Shown here: one piece after another, positions 33,092-42,299 of the stretch
Layout of the letters: every line of letters begins with the position of its first letter
Numbering within the stretch: position 1 is the stretch's first letter
Origin: Candidatus Proelusimicrobium volucris
GTDB taxonomy: Bacteria; Elusimicrobiota; Elusimicrobia; Elusimicrobiales; Elusimicrobiaceae
Reading direction: 5' to 3'
Length of the DNA stretch: 64,000 nt
NCBI GenBank assembly: GCA_944324665.1
Contig: CALUXD010000001.1
Location: forward strand, 434,001 to 498,000
Notes under the pieces: model-generated
Database searches by the model: none
Seen by the model: only the letters and a program-made list of their open reading frames with translations
What the model was told of the DNA's origin: nothing
Made by a program: the position numbers and the translations under genes

Positions 33092-34309
33092 TTATTTTCT
33101 CCTTAAAATTTTCTCTTTAAAAAATTTGGCCAGCCCGCCTTTTGCGGTTTCGCGATAGTCGCTGTTCATATCTTTGCCGGTCTGCATCATAGTGGCTAGA
33201 ATATCGTCATAGGATACGCGGTTGTCGTCATCGGACGCTATTGCATATGTCGCGCAGTCTATCGCACGGCTGGCGGCGAGGGCGTTTCTTTCTATACAAG
33301 GGATTTGTACCAGGCCGTCAACCGGGTCGCAGGTAAGGCCCAAATGGTGTTCCAACCCCATTTCAGCCGCGTATTCTATTTGGCGGTTGTTGCCGCCTTC
33401 AAGCTGACAGGCTGCTGCGGCTGCCATCGCACAGGCCACGCCCACTTCCCCTTGGCAACCTACCTCCGCACCTGATATTGAGGCATTGGCTTTAGCCAGA
33501 TTGCCGACAAGCCCCGCCGTAGCCATTGCGCGGAGTATGGGGGTATCGTCCAATTCGTAAATTTCTTTGGTTATTCTCAGTACGGCCGGCAGTACTCCAC
33601 AGGATCCGCAAGTCGGCGCGGTAACTACTACTCCGCCGCTTGCATTTTCTTCCGAACAGGCAAGCGCATAGGAAAACAGTTTGTGCATACGTCTTACGTA
33701 CCTTGGGGAAGTATCGGATATTTTAAAATATCTTCTTGCTTTTCTTTCAAGTTGAAGGCTGCCGGGCAGAACTTCCCATTTTTTTACGCCTGTGTCTATC
33801 GTTTTCTGCATTTGGCTCCACATATCAAGCAAGTAATCCCAAATTTCGGGGCCTTCAACCTCCTCGACATATTCCCACAGGCTCATCTTTCTTTTTTTGC
33901 AATATTGGTTTATATCCTGCATGGTTTTTAGGGGATAAATCGTTTTTGGCGGATTATCAAAGTCTTTATCGTCTTTAATGTCGCCGCCGCCTACACTGTA
34001 GACTAGCCAGGAATCCAGAATATTGTCCTTTTCGTCCAGAGCTTCAAATTTCAAGGCGTTTGGATGTTTGGGCATAAAGGTTTTTTCTTCCCAGACCAGC
34101 GATACAGGTTTAGGTTCCAATCCGGAAGTTACGGCGAAGTCGGTCAGATGGCCTTTTCCGGTAAGAGCCAGCGAGCCGTAAAGATAAACTCTAAAGCTGT
34201 GGGCCGAGGGGTTTTTCTTGTTGAAAATTTCGGCGGCTTTTCTTGGCCCCATAGTGTGGCTGCTTGAGGGGCCCATACCTACTTTAAACAGTTCTTTTAA
34301 TGTCTGCAT
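33092..34309 (-). CDS. sdaA: L-serine ammonia-lyase (single-chain, iron-sulfur)
   Basis: 405 residues. Converts L-serine to pyruvate and ammonia with a [4Fe-4S] cluster. The N-terminal beta domain starts LFKVGMGPSSSHTMGPRKAAE. The alpha domain includes GVVVTAPTCGSCGVLPAVLRI with its cluster cysteines, GCQGEVGVACAMAAAA and EHHLGLTCDPVDGLVQIPCIERNA. Length matches the fused single-chain form. No Shine-Dalgarno sequence; TAACAT ends 6 nt before the ATG. It diverges from mntP across only 29 bp. Confidence 0.95.
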   Translation of the reverse strand: MQTLKELFKVGMGPSSSHTMGPRKAAEIFNKKNPSAHSFRVYLYGSLALTGKGHLTDFAVTSGLEPKPVSLVWEEKTFMPKHPNALKFEALDEKDNILDSWLVYSVGGGDIKDDKDFDNPPKTIYPLKTMQDINQYCKKRKMSLWEYVEEVEGPEIWDYLLDMWSQMQKTIDTGVKKWEVLPGSLQLERKARRYFKISDTSPRYVRRMHKLFSYALACSEENASGGVVVTAPTCGSCGVLPAVLRITKEIYELDDTPILRAMATAGLVGNLAKANASISGAEVGCQGEVGVACAMAAAAACQLEGGNNRQIEYAAEMGLEHHLGLTCDPVDGLVQIPCIERNALAASRAIDCATYAIASDDDNRVSYDDILATMMQTGKDMNSDYRETAKGGLAKFFKEKILRRK

Positions 34310-34338
34310 ACAAAAATGTTACTATATATTTTAGAATT

Positions 34339-34902
34339 ATGAACATTATTGATATTATACTTATAACATTCAGTCTTTCAATAGACAATTTCGCCGTAAG
34401 CGCGGCCAGCTCCTGCAGCGGGAAGGGCTTTTCGTGCGCTCATATTGCTAAAGTTGTCTGCACATTTTGCGCGGTTGGGGTTTTGTTTTTGTTTTGCGGG
34501 TATTTCGGCGGGGTGAAACTGCTGGGCTATATCAGCAGTTGGGATCATATAGTCGGGCCGCTGATTTTGTTTTATATCGGCGGTAAAATGATAAAGGGTG
34601 CATTTTTCGGCGGCGATGATGATTCAGAGTGTCACTCAAGGCTTGATATGCGAGGATTAAAAGTTTTGTTAGCTTTGGCCTTAGCCACCAATATAGATGT
34701 TTTGGCTGCCGGGGTATCAATGGCGGCTTTTGAGGTTAATATAACTGCGGCGGCCTTATTTTTGGTTTTGTTTGTGTGTTTGGCTGTGGCTTTAGGTTTT
34801 ACGGTCGGTTCAAGGCTTGGCCGCAGTTTCGGCAATAAGGTGGAAATAGTCGGGGGACTGGTATTGATAGGGCTTAGCGTCAAGATTTTTTTGGGAGGTT
34901 GA
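34339..34902 (+). CDS. mntP: Manganese efflux pump MntP
   Basis: 187 residues from ATG 34339; an upstream in-frame start would overlap sdaA. Six helices. The MntP signature is present: SLSIDNFAVSAASSCSG near the N-terminus (the acidic residue in the first helix) and ATNIDVLAAGVSMAAFE (second half), ending RSFGNKVEIVGGLVLIGLSVKI. It exports Mn2+. No ribosome-binding site. No yybP-type riboswitch could fit the 29-bp gap to sdaA. Followed by a second MntP-like gene. Confidence 0.92.
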   Translation: MNIIDIILITFSLSIDNFAVSAASSCSGKGFSCAHIAKVVCTFCAVGVLFLFCGYFGGVKLLGYISSWDHIVGPLILFYIGGKMIKGAFFGGDDDSECHSRLDMRGLKVLLALALATNIDVLAAGVSMAAFEVNITAAALFLVLFVCLAVALGFTVGSRLGRSFGNKVEIVGGLVLIGLSVKIFLGG

Positions 34903-34976
34903 AAGTTGTTAAAAAATGGCAATTTAATGTAAAATCTTGGTATACATTATGATAGAATAAAATATAGGATATATAT

Positions 34977-35543
34977 ATGGGAATAATATCGTTGATACTA
35001 GTATTGTTGTGCATATCGACCGGCTGTTTCGCCATTGGCGTTACGTCCGGCAGCAAGCTGGGGAGCTGCTATAAATCTTCGGTGGCTTTGAAGACGACAT
35101 TGGTATTTGTCGTGACCAGTCTATTGGCTTTATCGTTGAGTTTTATTCTCGGCAAGTTATTGTATGACAGCGTTGCGCATGTTTCGCAATGGATAGCTTT
35201 CGCGATGTTCTTCTTGATAGGCGTAAGGCTTCTTATGGAATCGATAGAGAAAGCGCCGAGTTTAAACTATACGGATATAGTTCAAAGTTCCTATCTGATA
35301 AGGGTGGCTGTACAGGCCAGCGTAGACGCTTTTATGCTGGGCTTTGTGCTTGCGCTTATAGCGCCGCGTTATTTGCTGGGGACTTTATTTTTATCGGCGT
35401 TGTTTACGTTTTTGGCTACGACTTTAGGCCTTTCGCACGGGCACAGTTTTACCAAGACGGTTTTGGGCAACAGATTGCAGCTTGTTGCCGGTATAATAAT
35501 GGTGATAATAGCAGTAAAATTCATTATTGTGGCCAACGGTTAA
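34977..35543 (+). CDS. Divergent MntP-like membrane protein
   Basis: 188 residues, six hydrophobic helices. Related to MntP by layout and by SVDAFMLGFVLALI and LGNRLQLVAGIIMVIIAVKF (compare FGNKVEIVGGLVLIGLSVKI in its neighbour). The first-half acidic signature of MntP is replaced by CISTGCFAIGVTSGSKLG, lacking the Asp. So it may transport something else or act with MntP. TAGGAT ends 6 nt before the ATG. It ends at a strong terminator. Confidence 0.75.
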   Translation: MGIISLILVLLCISTGCFAIGVTSGSKLGSCYKSSVALKTTLVFVVTSLLALSLSFILGKLLYDSVAHVSQWIAFAMFFLIGVRLLMESIEKAPSLNYTDIVQSSYLIRVAVQASVDAFMLGFVLALIAPRYLLGTLFLSALFTFLATTLGLSHGHSFTKTVLGNRLQLVAGIIMVIIAVKFIIVANG

Positions 35544-35565
35544 GCCCTGGCCTAAGAACATATTT

Positions 35566-35595
35566 AAAAAACGCTGCCAGTTTGCAGCGTTTTTT
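35566..35595 (+). terminator. Rho-independent terminator after the MntP-like genes
   Basis: AAAAAACGCTGC / GCAGCGTTTTTT, 12-bp stem including the A-T part, 6-nt loop, terminal T-run. Confidence 0.92.
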
Positions 35596-35614
35596 ATAGC
35601 AAGGAGTTTTATTT

Positions 35615-36151
35615 ATGGAATATAATCCGCCTGTAAAAAAGGTACTTATCAGCGGGGAACAGATAGATAAAAGAGTAAAGGAACTCGCCGATAAGATTTC
35701 CGAAGATTATAAAGGAAGAACGCCGATCTTAGTCGGGATCTTGCGGGGCTCGGTATTGTTCTTCTCCAATTTGGTAAAGAATTTGAGCATAGACTGCAAT
35801 TTGGATTTTATGTGTTTGGCATCGTACAGCGGCACTGAGAGCAGCGGTAAGGTGCGGTTCATTTTGGATATGCGCGAAGACGTAAAAGGGCGCGATGTAA
35901 TCATAGTGGAAGATATCGTAGATACGGGCATAACGGGGCAATATCTTTTGGATTTGCTTAAGACGAGAAATCCCGCCTCGGTGGAGATATGCTCACTTTT
36001 GGATAAACCCTCAAACCGCCAACTTGAGATAAAGCCGAAATATGTCGGTTTTGAGATAGAGAACGAATTTGTAATAGGTTACGGTCTGGATTATAACGAA
36101 CTGTACCGCAACTTACCTTATATAGGAGTGTTTGATGAAACAAAGAAATAA
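35615..36151 (+). CDS. hpt: Hypoxanthine phosphoribosyltransferase
   Basis: 178 residues. Purine salvage: converts hypoxanthine or guanine plus PRPP to IMP or GMP. The PRPP-binding motif VIIVEDIVDTGITG (about residues 95-108) is textbook, preceded by PILVGILRGSVLFFSNLV, and followed by KYVGFEIENEFVIGYGLDYNE. Ribosome-binding site AAGGAG. It overlaps ftsH by 17 bases; hpt-ftsH is a widely conserved pair. Confidence 0.95.
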   Translation: MEYNPPVKKVLISGEQIDKRVKELADKISEDYKGRTPILVGILRGSVLFFSNLVKNLSIDCNLDFMCLASYSGTESSGKVRFILDMREDVKGRDVIIVEDIVDTGITGQYLLDLLKTRNPASVEICSLLDKPSNRQLEIKPKYVGFEIENEFVIGYGLDYNELYRNLPYIGVFDETKK

Positions 36152-38060
36152 CAAAAAGCTGCCCGGCGTACCGTTAAGGCAGATACTGCTGTGGATATTA
36201 ACTTTTATAATAGTCGTAAGCATATATTCCAAGATGGGGCAGAACCAAGCCGCCAAAGAGATAGACTATTCCGATTTTAAAGCGAAGGTGACAAACGGGG
36301 AGATCTTATCTGTAACGATAACCCCCGATATGGTTACCGGTACATTTAAAGACAATGGCAAAGAATCCAAATTCCAAACGATAAAAGTAGAAGACAACTC
36401 ACTGGTGCAGGAGTTGGTCGATGCAAAGGTGCCGTTTAAAGCGCAGGCCGACAAAAGCTGGATATACAGCGTATTGTTCAATATCGGCATGGTGCTTTTG
36501 TTCGTATTTGCGTGGTGGTTTTTGTTTATCAGGCCGCAGCGCAACGACGGCAGGAGCGCTTTGAATTTCGCCAAGAGCAAGGCCAAAATGCAGGATCCTT
36601 CCAAGCAGGAAGTTACGTTTAAAGACGTTGCCGGCTGCGACGAGGCGAAGGAAGAAATGCAGGATATAATAAAATTTTTGAAAAACCCCAAAAAGTTCCA
36701 AACTTTAGGTGCGAAACTGCCCAAGGGCATATTGCTTTACGGTGCGCCGGGTACGGGTAAGACTTTGCTTGCCAAGGCGGTAGCGGGCGAAGCAAAGGTG
36801 GCGTTTTTCTCCGCTTCTGCATCGGAATTTGTGGAGATGTTCGTAGGCGTGGGTGCCGCGCGCGTAAGGGATTTGTTCAACAATGCCAAGAATAATGCTC
36901 CGGCGATCATTTTTATTGACGAGCTTGACGCCGTCGGGCGCCGTCGTTTTGCCGGCATAGGCGGCGGACATGACGAAAGAGAGCAAACCTTAAACCAACT
37001 CTTGATAGAGCTTGACGGTTTTGAAAGCAAGCAGGGTATAATTTTGATGGGCTCTACGAACCGCCCCGATGTATTAGACCCCGCCTTAACCCGCCCCGGC
37101 AGATTTGATAGACACATCAATGTCCCCGCGCCGGATATGCAAGGGCGCAAGGAGATACTGGAAGTTCACGCCAAGAAAGTCAAAATGGGCAAAGACGTTG
37201 ATTTGGGTGTAATAGCCAAAAGCACTCCGGGCTTTGTGGGTGCGGATTTGGCCAACGTGATAAACGAAGCGGCGATTTTGGCCGCGCGCGCCGATAAGCC
37301 GGCGGTAGAAACAGACGATATAGAAGAAGCGGTGGAAAGAGTAATGGCGGGCCCTCAGAGAAGGAGCCGCGTCATCTCCGAACACGAGAAGCGCGTAATA
37401 GCGGCGCACGAGGCAGGCCATACGGTAGTGGCCAAGCATTCCAAACACAGCGATCCTGTGCATAAAGTATCAATAATACCCAGGGGCCCGGCTTTAGGCT
37501 ATACTATGCAGCTGCCTTTGGAGGATAAATATCTCACCACCAAGAGCGAGATTTTGGACAAACTGACAATACTGCTCGGCGGCCGCGCTGCGGAGGAGAT
37601 ATTGTTCGACGAGATAACCACCGGCGCGCATGACGATTTGTCGCGCACTACGGCCTATGCCAGGAAAATGGTGGCGGAACTGGGTATGAGCGAGAAACTC
37701 GGCCCCATATCGGTACAGACCGACCAAAACGAAGTGTTTTTGGGTATGGATTTATCCAGGCACAAAAACTATTCCGAGGAGCTTGCCAGAGAAATTGATA
37801 ATGAAGTCAGCCTTTTAGTCAAAGAATCTTACCGCAAAGCAAAAGCCATACTTACCGAAAATAGAGCAGCTTTGGAAAAGCTTATAGAACGGCTGCTTGA
37901 GAAAGAGGTTGTCGATTCCGACGAAATCGATGAAATACTCGGTTTTAAGAAGGAATCCCAAACCGATGAAAAGGCCGCTTCCGCAGACGAGGAAAAGAAG
38001 GACGATGGCAAAACGCAAATTAGCGATAATGCCGAAAAAACGGAGGAAGAGAATGCCTAA
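36135..38060 (+). CDS. ftsH: ATP-dependent zinc metalloprotease FtsH
   Basis: 641 residues from ATG 36135 (AGGAG at 36124-36128). Membrane-bound AAA protease for quality control of membrane and regulatory proteins. Two N-terminal membrane helices (about 13-30 and 110-130) flank a periplasmic domain. The AAA module has GAPGTGKT near residue 203, IIFIDELDAVG, and the second region of homology ending NRPDVLDPALTRPGRFDR. The zinc site HEAGH is at about 425-429. The C-terminal 35 residues are highly charged. It overlaps hpt and glmM at its two ends. Confidence 0.97.
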   Translation: MKQRNNKKLPGVPLRQILLWILTFIIVVSIYSKMGQNQAAKEIDYSDFKAKVTNGEILSVTITPDMVTGTFKDNGKESKFQTIKVEDNSLVQELVDAKVPFKAQADKSWIYSVLFNIGMVLLFVFAWWFLFIRPQRNDGRSALNFAKSKAKMQDPSKQEVTFKDVAGCDEAKEEMQDIIKFLKNPKKFQTLGAKLPKGILLYGAPGTGKTLLAKAVAGEAKVAFFSASASEFVEMFVGVGAARVRDLFNNAKNNAPAIIFIDELDAVGRRRFAGIGGGHDEREQTLNQLLIELDGFESKQGIILMGSTNRPDVLDPALTRPGRFDRHINVPAPDMQGRKEILEVHAKKVKMGKDVDLGVIAKSTPGFVGADLANVINEAAILAARADKPAVETDDIEEAVERVMAGPQRRSRVISEHEKRVIAAHEAGHTVVAKHSKHSDPVHKVSIIPRGPALGYTMQLPLEDKYLTTKSEILDKLTILLGGRAAEEILFDEITTGAHDDLSRTTAYARKMVAELGMSEKLGPISVQTDQNEVFLGMDLSRHKNYSEELAREIDNEVSLLVKESYRKAKAILTENRAALEKLIERLLEKEVVDSDEIDEILGFKKESQTDEKAASADEEKKDDGKTQISDNAEKTEEENA

Positions 38061-39411
38061 ATATTTCGGCACGGACGGCGTCAGGGCTGTTGCGGGTCAG
38101 TTTCCGCTTGTAGAGGATTTTATAACAAAGCTGGGCTATTGCGCTTTGAAAGAGATAGAAAAGCAAGGCCGCGCTTTTGCAAACAGAGATGTTATCATAG
38201 CGGAAGACTCCCGCGCTTCCGGCCGAGAGATAGCGAGTTATCTTTCCAAAGGGATAAGAGCGGCGGGCTACAATGTGGTGCATATCGGTATCGCGCCTAC
38301 GCCCGCGGCGTCTTTCCTCACCCAAAAATACAAGGCGGTGTGCGGGATAGTAATATCGGCCAGCCATAACCCGGCGGAATTTAACGGGATAAAATTTTTC
38401 TCACCGCTGGGCTGTAAAATTAACGAGGATTTGGAAGCGTCTATAGAAACGGCGATAGAAAACTGTTCATCCGTCCCCGCGGAAAAGGAAGGGACCTCGT
38501 ACAGTGAGAAAGGCGAACTCGTAGACGATTATATCGCTTTTCTTAAAAGCACTTTCCCCAAGGATATAGATTTAAAAGACACAAAGATAGTTTTGGATTG
38601 CGCCAACGGCGCATCATATAAGATAGCGCCGCGCGTTTTTAAGGAACTTGGCGCGCAAGTGCTGTCTTTAAATACCTTACCCAACGGCGTAAACATAAAC
38701 GCGGGCTGCGGGGCATTGCACACGCAGGGCATGCAGGACGCGACGAAAGACAATAAAGCCTATATAGGTTTTTCTTTCGACGGAGACGCGGACAGGCTGA
38801 TCGCTTCCGACGAAAAAGGGCGGCAGCTTGACGGGGATAATATCATCGCGGCGGCGGCGCTTTATTTAAAGGGTAAAGAAGCGCTAAAAGGCAATAAGGT
38901 TGTGCTTACGATAATGGCCAATTTGGGCTTAATAAACTTTCTTAAGGCCAATGCGATAGAGCCCGTCCTCACGAAGGTAGGGGATAAATATGTCTTTGAG
39001 GAATTAGAAAAGGACGATTTATCCATAGGCGGAGAAACTTCCGGCCATATAATATTTAGGGATATATCGCAGGCGGGGGACGGTATTTTGTGCGCTTTGC
39101 AGCTTTTGGCGATAGTTAAATATTCCGGCAAGCCGGCCTCTGTTATAAAGGATTTGTGGACTAAATATCCGCTTAAACTGGTGCCCGTAAAGGTAACGGA
39201 AAAGACGCCGCTGGAACAAGTGGACGGCTTTTTGGATTATGTGGCAACCATGCAAAAGGCGATGGGCGAAAAGGGCAGAATAGTGATAAGATACTCCGGC
39301 ACTGAGCCGCTTTTGAGGATATTGGTGGAAGGCGAAGATAAAGCCTTGGTTGAAGAAACGGCGGAAAAAGTGGCGCAATACTACAAAAGCAAAGCGAGTG
39401 CGGCAGTATAA
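38053..39411 (+). CDS. glmM: Phosphoglucosamine mutase
   Basis: 452 residues from ATG 38053; the open frame extends further upstream but that part is an ftsH shadow. Converts glucosamine-6-phosphate to glucosamine-1-phosphate for peptidoglycan and LPS. Starts MPKYFGTDGVRAVAG. The phosphoserine loop is ISASHNPAEFNGIKFF (near residue 100), the metal loop SFDGDADRLIA, and the phosphate-binding site RYSGTEPLLRILVEG. The ATG overlaps the ftsH stop by 8 bases, with GAGGAAGAG upstream. Confidence 0.96.
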   Translation: MPKYFGTDGVRAVAGQFPLVEDFITKLGYCALKEIEKQGRAFANRDVIIAEDSRASGREIASYLSKGIRAAGYNVVHIGIAPTPAASFLTQKYKAVCGIVISASHNPAEFNGIKFFSPLGCKINEDLEASIETAIENCSSVPAEKEGTSYSEKGELVDDYIAFLKSTFPKDIDLKDTKIVLDCANGASYKIAPRVFKELGAQVLSLNTLPNGVNINAGCGALHTQGMQDATKDNKAYIGFSFDGDADRLIASDEKGRQLDGDNIIAAAALYLKGKEALKGNKVVLTIMANLGLINFLKANAIEPVLTKVGDKYVFEELEKDDLSIGGETSGHIIFRDISQAGDGILCALQLLAIVKYSGKPASVIKDLWTKYPLKLVPVKVTEKTPLEQVDGFLDYVATMQKAMGEKGRIVIRYSGTEPLLRILVEGEDKALVEETAEKVAQYYKSKASAAV

Positions 39412-39424
39412 AGAGGTGTATAGT

Positions 39425-40144
39425 ATGAAATTGGAATTAGGCGTAAATATAGATCATATAGCGACTTTAAGGCAAGCGCGCGGGATGAATAATCCAGTCC
39501 CGTTTGAAGCCGCACAAGCGTGTATAAGGCTTGGCGTAGAATATATAGTAATACATTTAAGGCGGGATAGACGCCATATACAGGAAAACGATCTGCGCCT
39601 GCTTACCAAAGAGTATAGGGAACATATCCACTTGGAAATGGCCGCCACGCAGGAAATGACGGACTTGGCGGTAAAATACAAACCGGGCTCGGTGTGCATA
39701 GTGCCTGAATATCCGGGCGAATTGACGACTTCCGGCGGGCTTAAACTTGACGAGAAACATATCCCCACGATACAAAAGACTGTAAAAATTTTAAAGAAAG
39801 CGGGTATAAGGGTAAGCCTGTTTGTCGACCCCAAAGCGGATAATATCCGTTGCGCAAAAAGGATAGGCGCCGACATAGTGGAATTGTGTACCAAAGATTA
39901 CAGCGAGGCCAAAACGGAAAAACAGCGCCAGTCTTTACTAGAGGAACTTTCCGTAGCCGCCATACTGGGGCGCGAACTCGGGCTTGAGGTCCACAGCGGA
40001 CACGGCCTGGATTACGATAATGTGGAAGACGTCGCAAATATAAGCGGAATGCAATGCCTTAATATAGGGTTTTCAATAATAGCCAGGGCGGTATTCGTCG
40101 GATTGCCGCAGGCCGTATTGGAAATGCGCCAAAAGATTGCTTAG
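39425..40144 (+). CDS. pdxJ: Pyridoxine 5'-phosphate synthase
   Basis: 239 residues from ATG 39425. Condenses 1-deoxyxylulose-5-phosphate with aminoacetone phosphate in the DXP-dependent vitamin B6 pathway. Starts LELGVNIDHIATLRQARG, with HLRRDRRHIQENDL, the catalytic-region CIVPEYPGELTTSGGL and the C-terminal EVHSGHGLDYDNV. 13 bp after glmM, 9 bp before glmS; pdxJ is often joined with acpS, which follows glmS here. Confidence 0.96.
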   Translation: MKLELGVNIDHIATLRQARGMNNPVPFEAAQACIRLGVEYIVIHLRRDRRHIQENDLRLLTKEYREHIHLEMAATQEMTDLAVKYKPGSVCIVPEYPGELTTSGGLKLDEKHIPTIQKTVKILKKAGIRVSLFVDPKADNIRCAKRIGADIVELCTKDYSEAKTEKQRQSLLEELSVAAILGRELGLEVHSGHGLDYDNVEDVANISGMQCLNIGFSIIARAVFVGLPQAVLEMRQKIA

Positions 40145-40153
40145 GAGCGGAAT

Positions 40154-41953
40154 ATGTGCGGAATAGTGGGATATACCGGCGGTAAAGATTGCGTAAACAT
40201 TATAATAGACGGGCTTAAAAAACTTGAGTACCGCGGCTATGATTCGGCAGGGATAGCTTTTGAGGAAGACAAAGGCATAGATATTCTTAAAGCCGTAGGC
40301 CGTGTGGAGAATTTGGAGAAGTTGGTAATAGCGGGCAAGGTTAAATCTCATTGTGCGATAGCGCATACCCGCTGGGCTACGCACGGCAAGCCAAGCGTTT
40401 TAAACAGTCATCCGCACGGCGACTGTAAAGGCGAAGTCGCCATAGTCCATAACGGAATAATAGAGAATTACGACGAACTTAAAAAAGAGCTTTCTTCCAA
40501 AGGCCACAAGTTCGCTTCGGAAACCGACAGCGAAGCCGCCGCCCATTTGATAGAAGAAGAATTAAAAAAACAAAAAGATTTTTTTAAGGCTTTCGCCTGC
40601 GCCGTAAAGAAGCTTAAAGGGGCGTATGCCCTGGCCGCGACGTATAAAAACGCGCCAGGAGTAATTTGTGTAGCCAAGAAACAGAGCCCGCTGGTAATAG
40701 GGCAGGGCAAAGGCGAATATTATTTGGCTTCCGATGTGCCGGCCTTCCTTAATCACACCAATAAGGCTATATTTTTAGAAGACGGCGATTTGGCGAAGAT
40801 AACCGCCGACTCCTGCGAGATTTACAATCTTGCCGGCGTGAGACAAAATCGCAAGGTCAATATAATAAAGTGGAATCCCGCCACCGCTCAAAAAGGCGGA
40901 TACAAGCACTTTATGATAAAAGAAATTTTTGATCAACCCCAAGCCACAAAAGATACTATTTCCACTTTGCCGCCGGACATCAAAAAGGCTTTCGGTATAA
41001 TGCCCGCGGCGGCAAGGAAAATCAAGGGTCTCTATATAGTGGCCTGCGGAACGGCTTATCACGCGGGGCTGTGCGCCAAGTATGTGATAGAGCACTTTGC
41101 GAAATTGCCGGTAGAGGTTGAAACCGCTTCGGAATTTAAATACAGGAGCATAAACTTCCAAAAAGATTGGCTGTTTATAGCGGTGTCGCAGTCGGGCGAA
41201 ACGGCCGATACCTTGGCCGCTTTAAACAATGCAAAACAGGCGGGCCTTAAGGCTTTGAGCATTTGCAATGTGGTAGGCTCCACTATAACTAGGGCTAGCG
41301 ATTATACTGTCTATACCCACTGCGGGCCGGAAATAAGCGTAGCTTCGACGAAGGCTTTTACCTCCCAGCTGGCGGTACTATACAGCTTCGCTTTGAATAT
41401 CGCCAAAGAGCATGGAACTATTACGAAAACTGCCTTTGATAAATTATATAAGGAATTTAAGGCGCTGCCCGCACTTATCGAGCAAACGCTTAAAGACGCC
41501 GCTCAAATAAAGAAACTTGCTAAAACGGTTTATAAGAGCAATTCCTATATATTCTTGGGCAGGAACGCCGCTTTCCCGATAGCGCTTGAAGGCGCTTTGA
41601 AACTTAAGGAGATATCTTATCTCCATGCGGAAGGCTTTGCAGGCGGCGAAATAAAACACGGCCCGATAGCCATAATAGACAAAGGTATGCCCGTAGTGGC
41701 TTTGGCACCGAAAGGCGAGCTGTATGAGAAGATGTTGTCTTCCTGCCAGGAAGTCGGCGCGCGCGGTGCGAAGTTGATAATCGTAACCAATGCACCTTTA
41801 AAAGGTGCGGTAGAGGTGCCTTACACAAACGAGTATTTGTTCCCTGTTTTGGCGGTGGTGCCGCTGCAGCTATTGGCTTATTACGTTTCGGATATGCGCG
41901 GGCGCGAAATAGATAGGCCGCGCAATCTGGCAAAGAGTGTTACTGTGGAGTAA
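40154..41953 (+). CDS. glmS: Glucosamine-fructose-6-phosphate aminotransferase
   Basis: 599 residues. Makes glucosamine-6-phosphate from fructose-6-phosphate and glutamine, the step before GlmM. The N-terminal nucleophile is Cys2 (MCGIVGYTGG), with HTRWATHGKPS and HNGIIENYDELK in the glutaminase domain. Two SIS domains (from about residue 280) carry VACGTAYHAG, VSQSGETADT and AEGFAGGEIKHGPIA. It ends with LAKSVTVE. No glmS ribozyme: the gap to pdxJ is only 9 bp. Confidence 0.97.
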   Translation: MCGIVGYTGGKDCVNIIIDGLKKLEYRGYDSAGIAFEEDKGIDILKAVGRVENLEKLVIAGKVKSHCAIAHTRWATHGKPSVLNSHPHGDCKGEVAIVHNGIIENYDELKKELSSKGHKFASETDSEAAAHLIEEELKKQKDFFKAFACAVKKLKGAYALAATYKNAPGVICVAKKQSPLVIGQGKGEYYLASDVPAFLNHTNKAIFLEDGDLAKITADSCEIYNLAGVRQNRKVNIIKWNPATAQKGGYKHFMIKEIFDQPQATKDTISTLPPDIKKAFGIMPAAARKIKGLYIVACGTAYHAGLCAKYVIEHFAKLPVEVETASEFKYRSINFQKDWLFIAVSQSGETADTLAALNNAKQAGLKALSICNVVGSTITRASDYTVYTHCGPEISVASTKAFTSQLAVLYSFALNIAKEHGTITKTAFDKLYKEFKALPALIEQTLKDAAQIKKLAKTVYKSNSYIFLGRNAAFPIALEGALKLKEISYLHAEGFAGGEIKHGPIAIIDKGMPVVALAPKGELYEKMLSSCQEVGARGAKLIIVTNAPLKGAVEVPYTNEYLFPVLAVVPLQLLAYYVSDMRGREIDRPRNLAKSVTVE

Positions 41954-41954
41954 T

Positions 41955-42296
41955 ATGGCGATAATCGGCATAGGTGTCGATATGGAAGAGATCTCCCGCT
42001 TTAAAAATGCGGAGGAGAAACTCCTCAAGCGCGTTTTTACCGATGCGGAACTTGCCTTTTGCTTTAAATCCGTAAAACCTTGGGAGCGTTTGGCCGCACG
42101 CTTCTGCGCTAAGGAGGCCGCTTTCAAGGCTTTGCCTTTTAAAGAAATAGCTTTTAAAAATATAGAGGTTAAAACTTCTCAAGATGGCAAGCCGAACCTC
42201 GTAATATATGACGAAAGAGCAAACGGGCTTGATATAAAGCTTTCTTTATCGCATACCGATACGGCTGCGATAGCTTTTGTAGTAGTAAGCGAGTAG
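41955..42296 (+). CDS. acpS: Holo-[acyl-carrier-protein] synthase
   Basis: 113 residues from ATG 41955, 1 bp after glmS. Transfers phosphopantetheine from CoA to acyl carrier protein. GIGVDMEEISRF (metal-binding Asp) opens the protein, and the second signature is WERLAARFCAKEAAFKAL. LSLSHTDTAAIAFVV closes it. Length is normal. Confidence 0.94.
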   Translation: MAIIGIGVDMEEISRFKNAEEKLLKRVFTDAELAFCFKSVKPWERLAARFCAKEAAFKALPFKEIAFKNIEVKTSQDGKPNLVIYDERANGLDIKLSLSHTDTAAIAFVVVSE

Positions 42297-42299
42297 CTT

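Noticed and set aside
37897-38052. N-terminal extension of GlmM
   Set aside because: The extra 52 residues are an Arg/Lys-rich shadow of the ftsH tail; GlmM proteins start at the MPKYFGTDG block.
40144-40154. glmS ribozyme upstream of glmS
   Set aside because: Only 9 bp separate pdxJ from glmS, so no room for a ribozyme.
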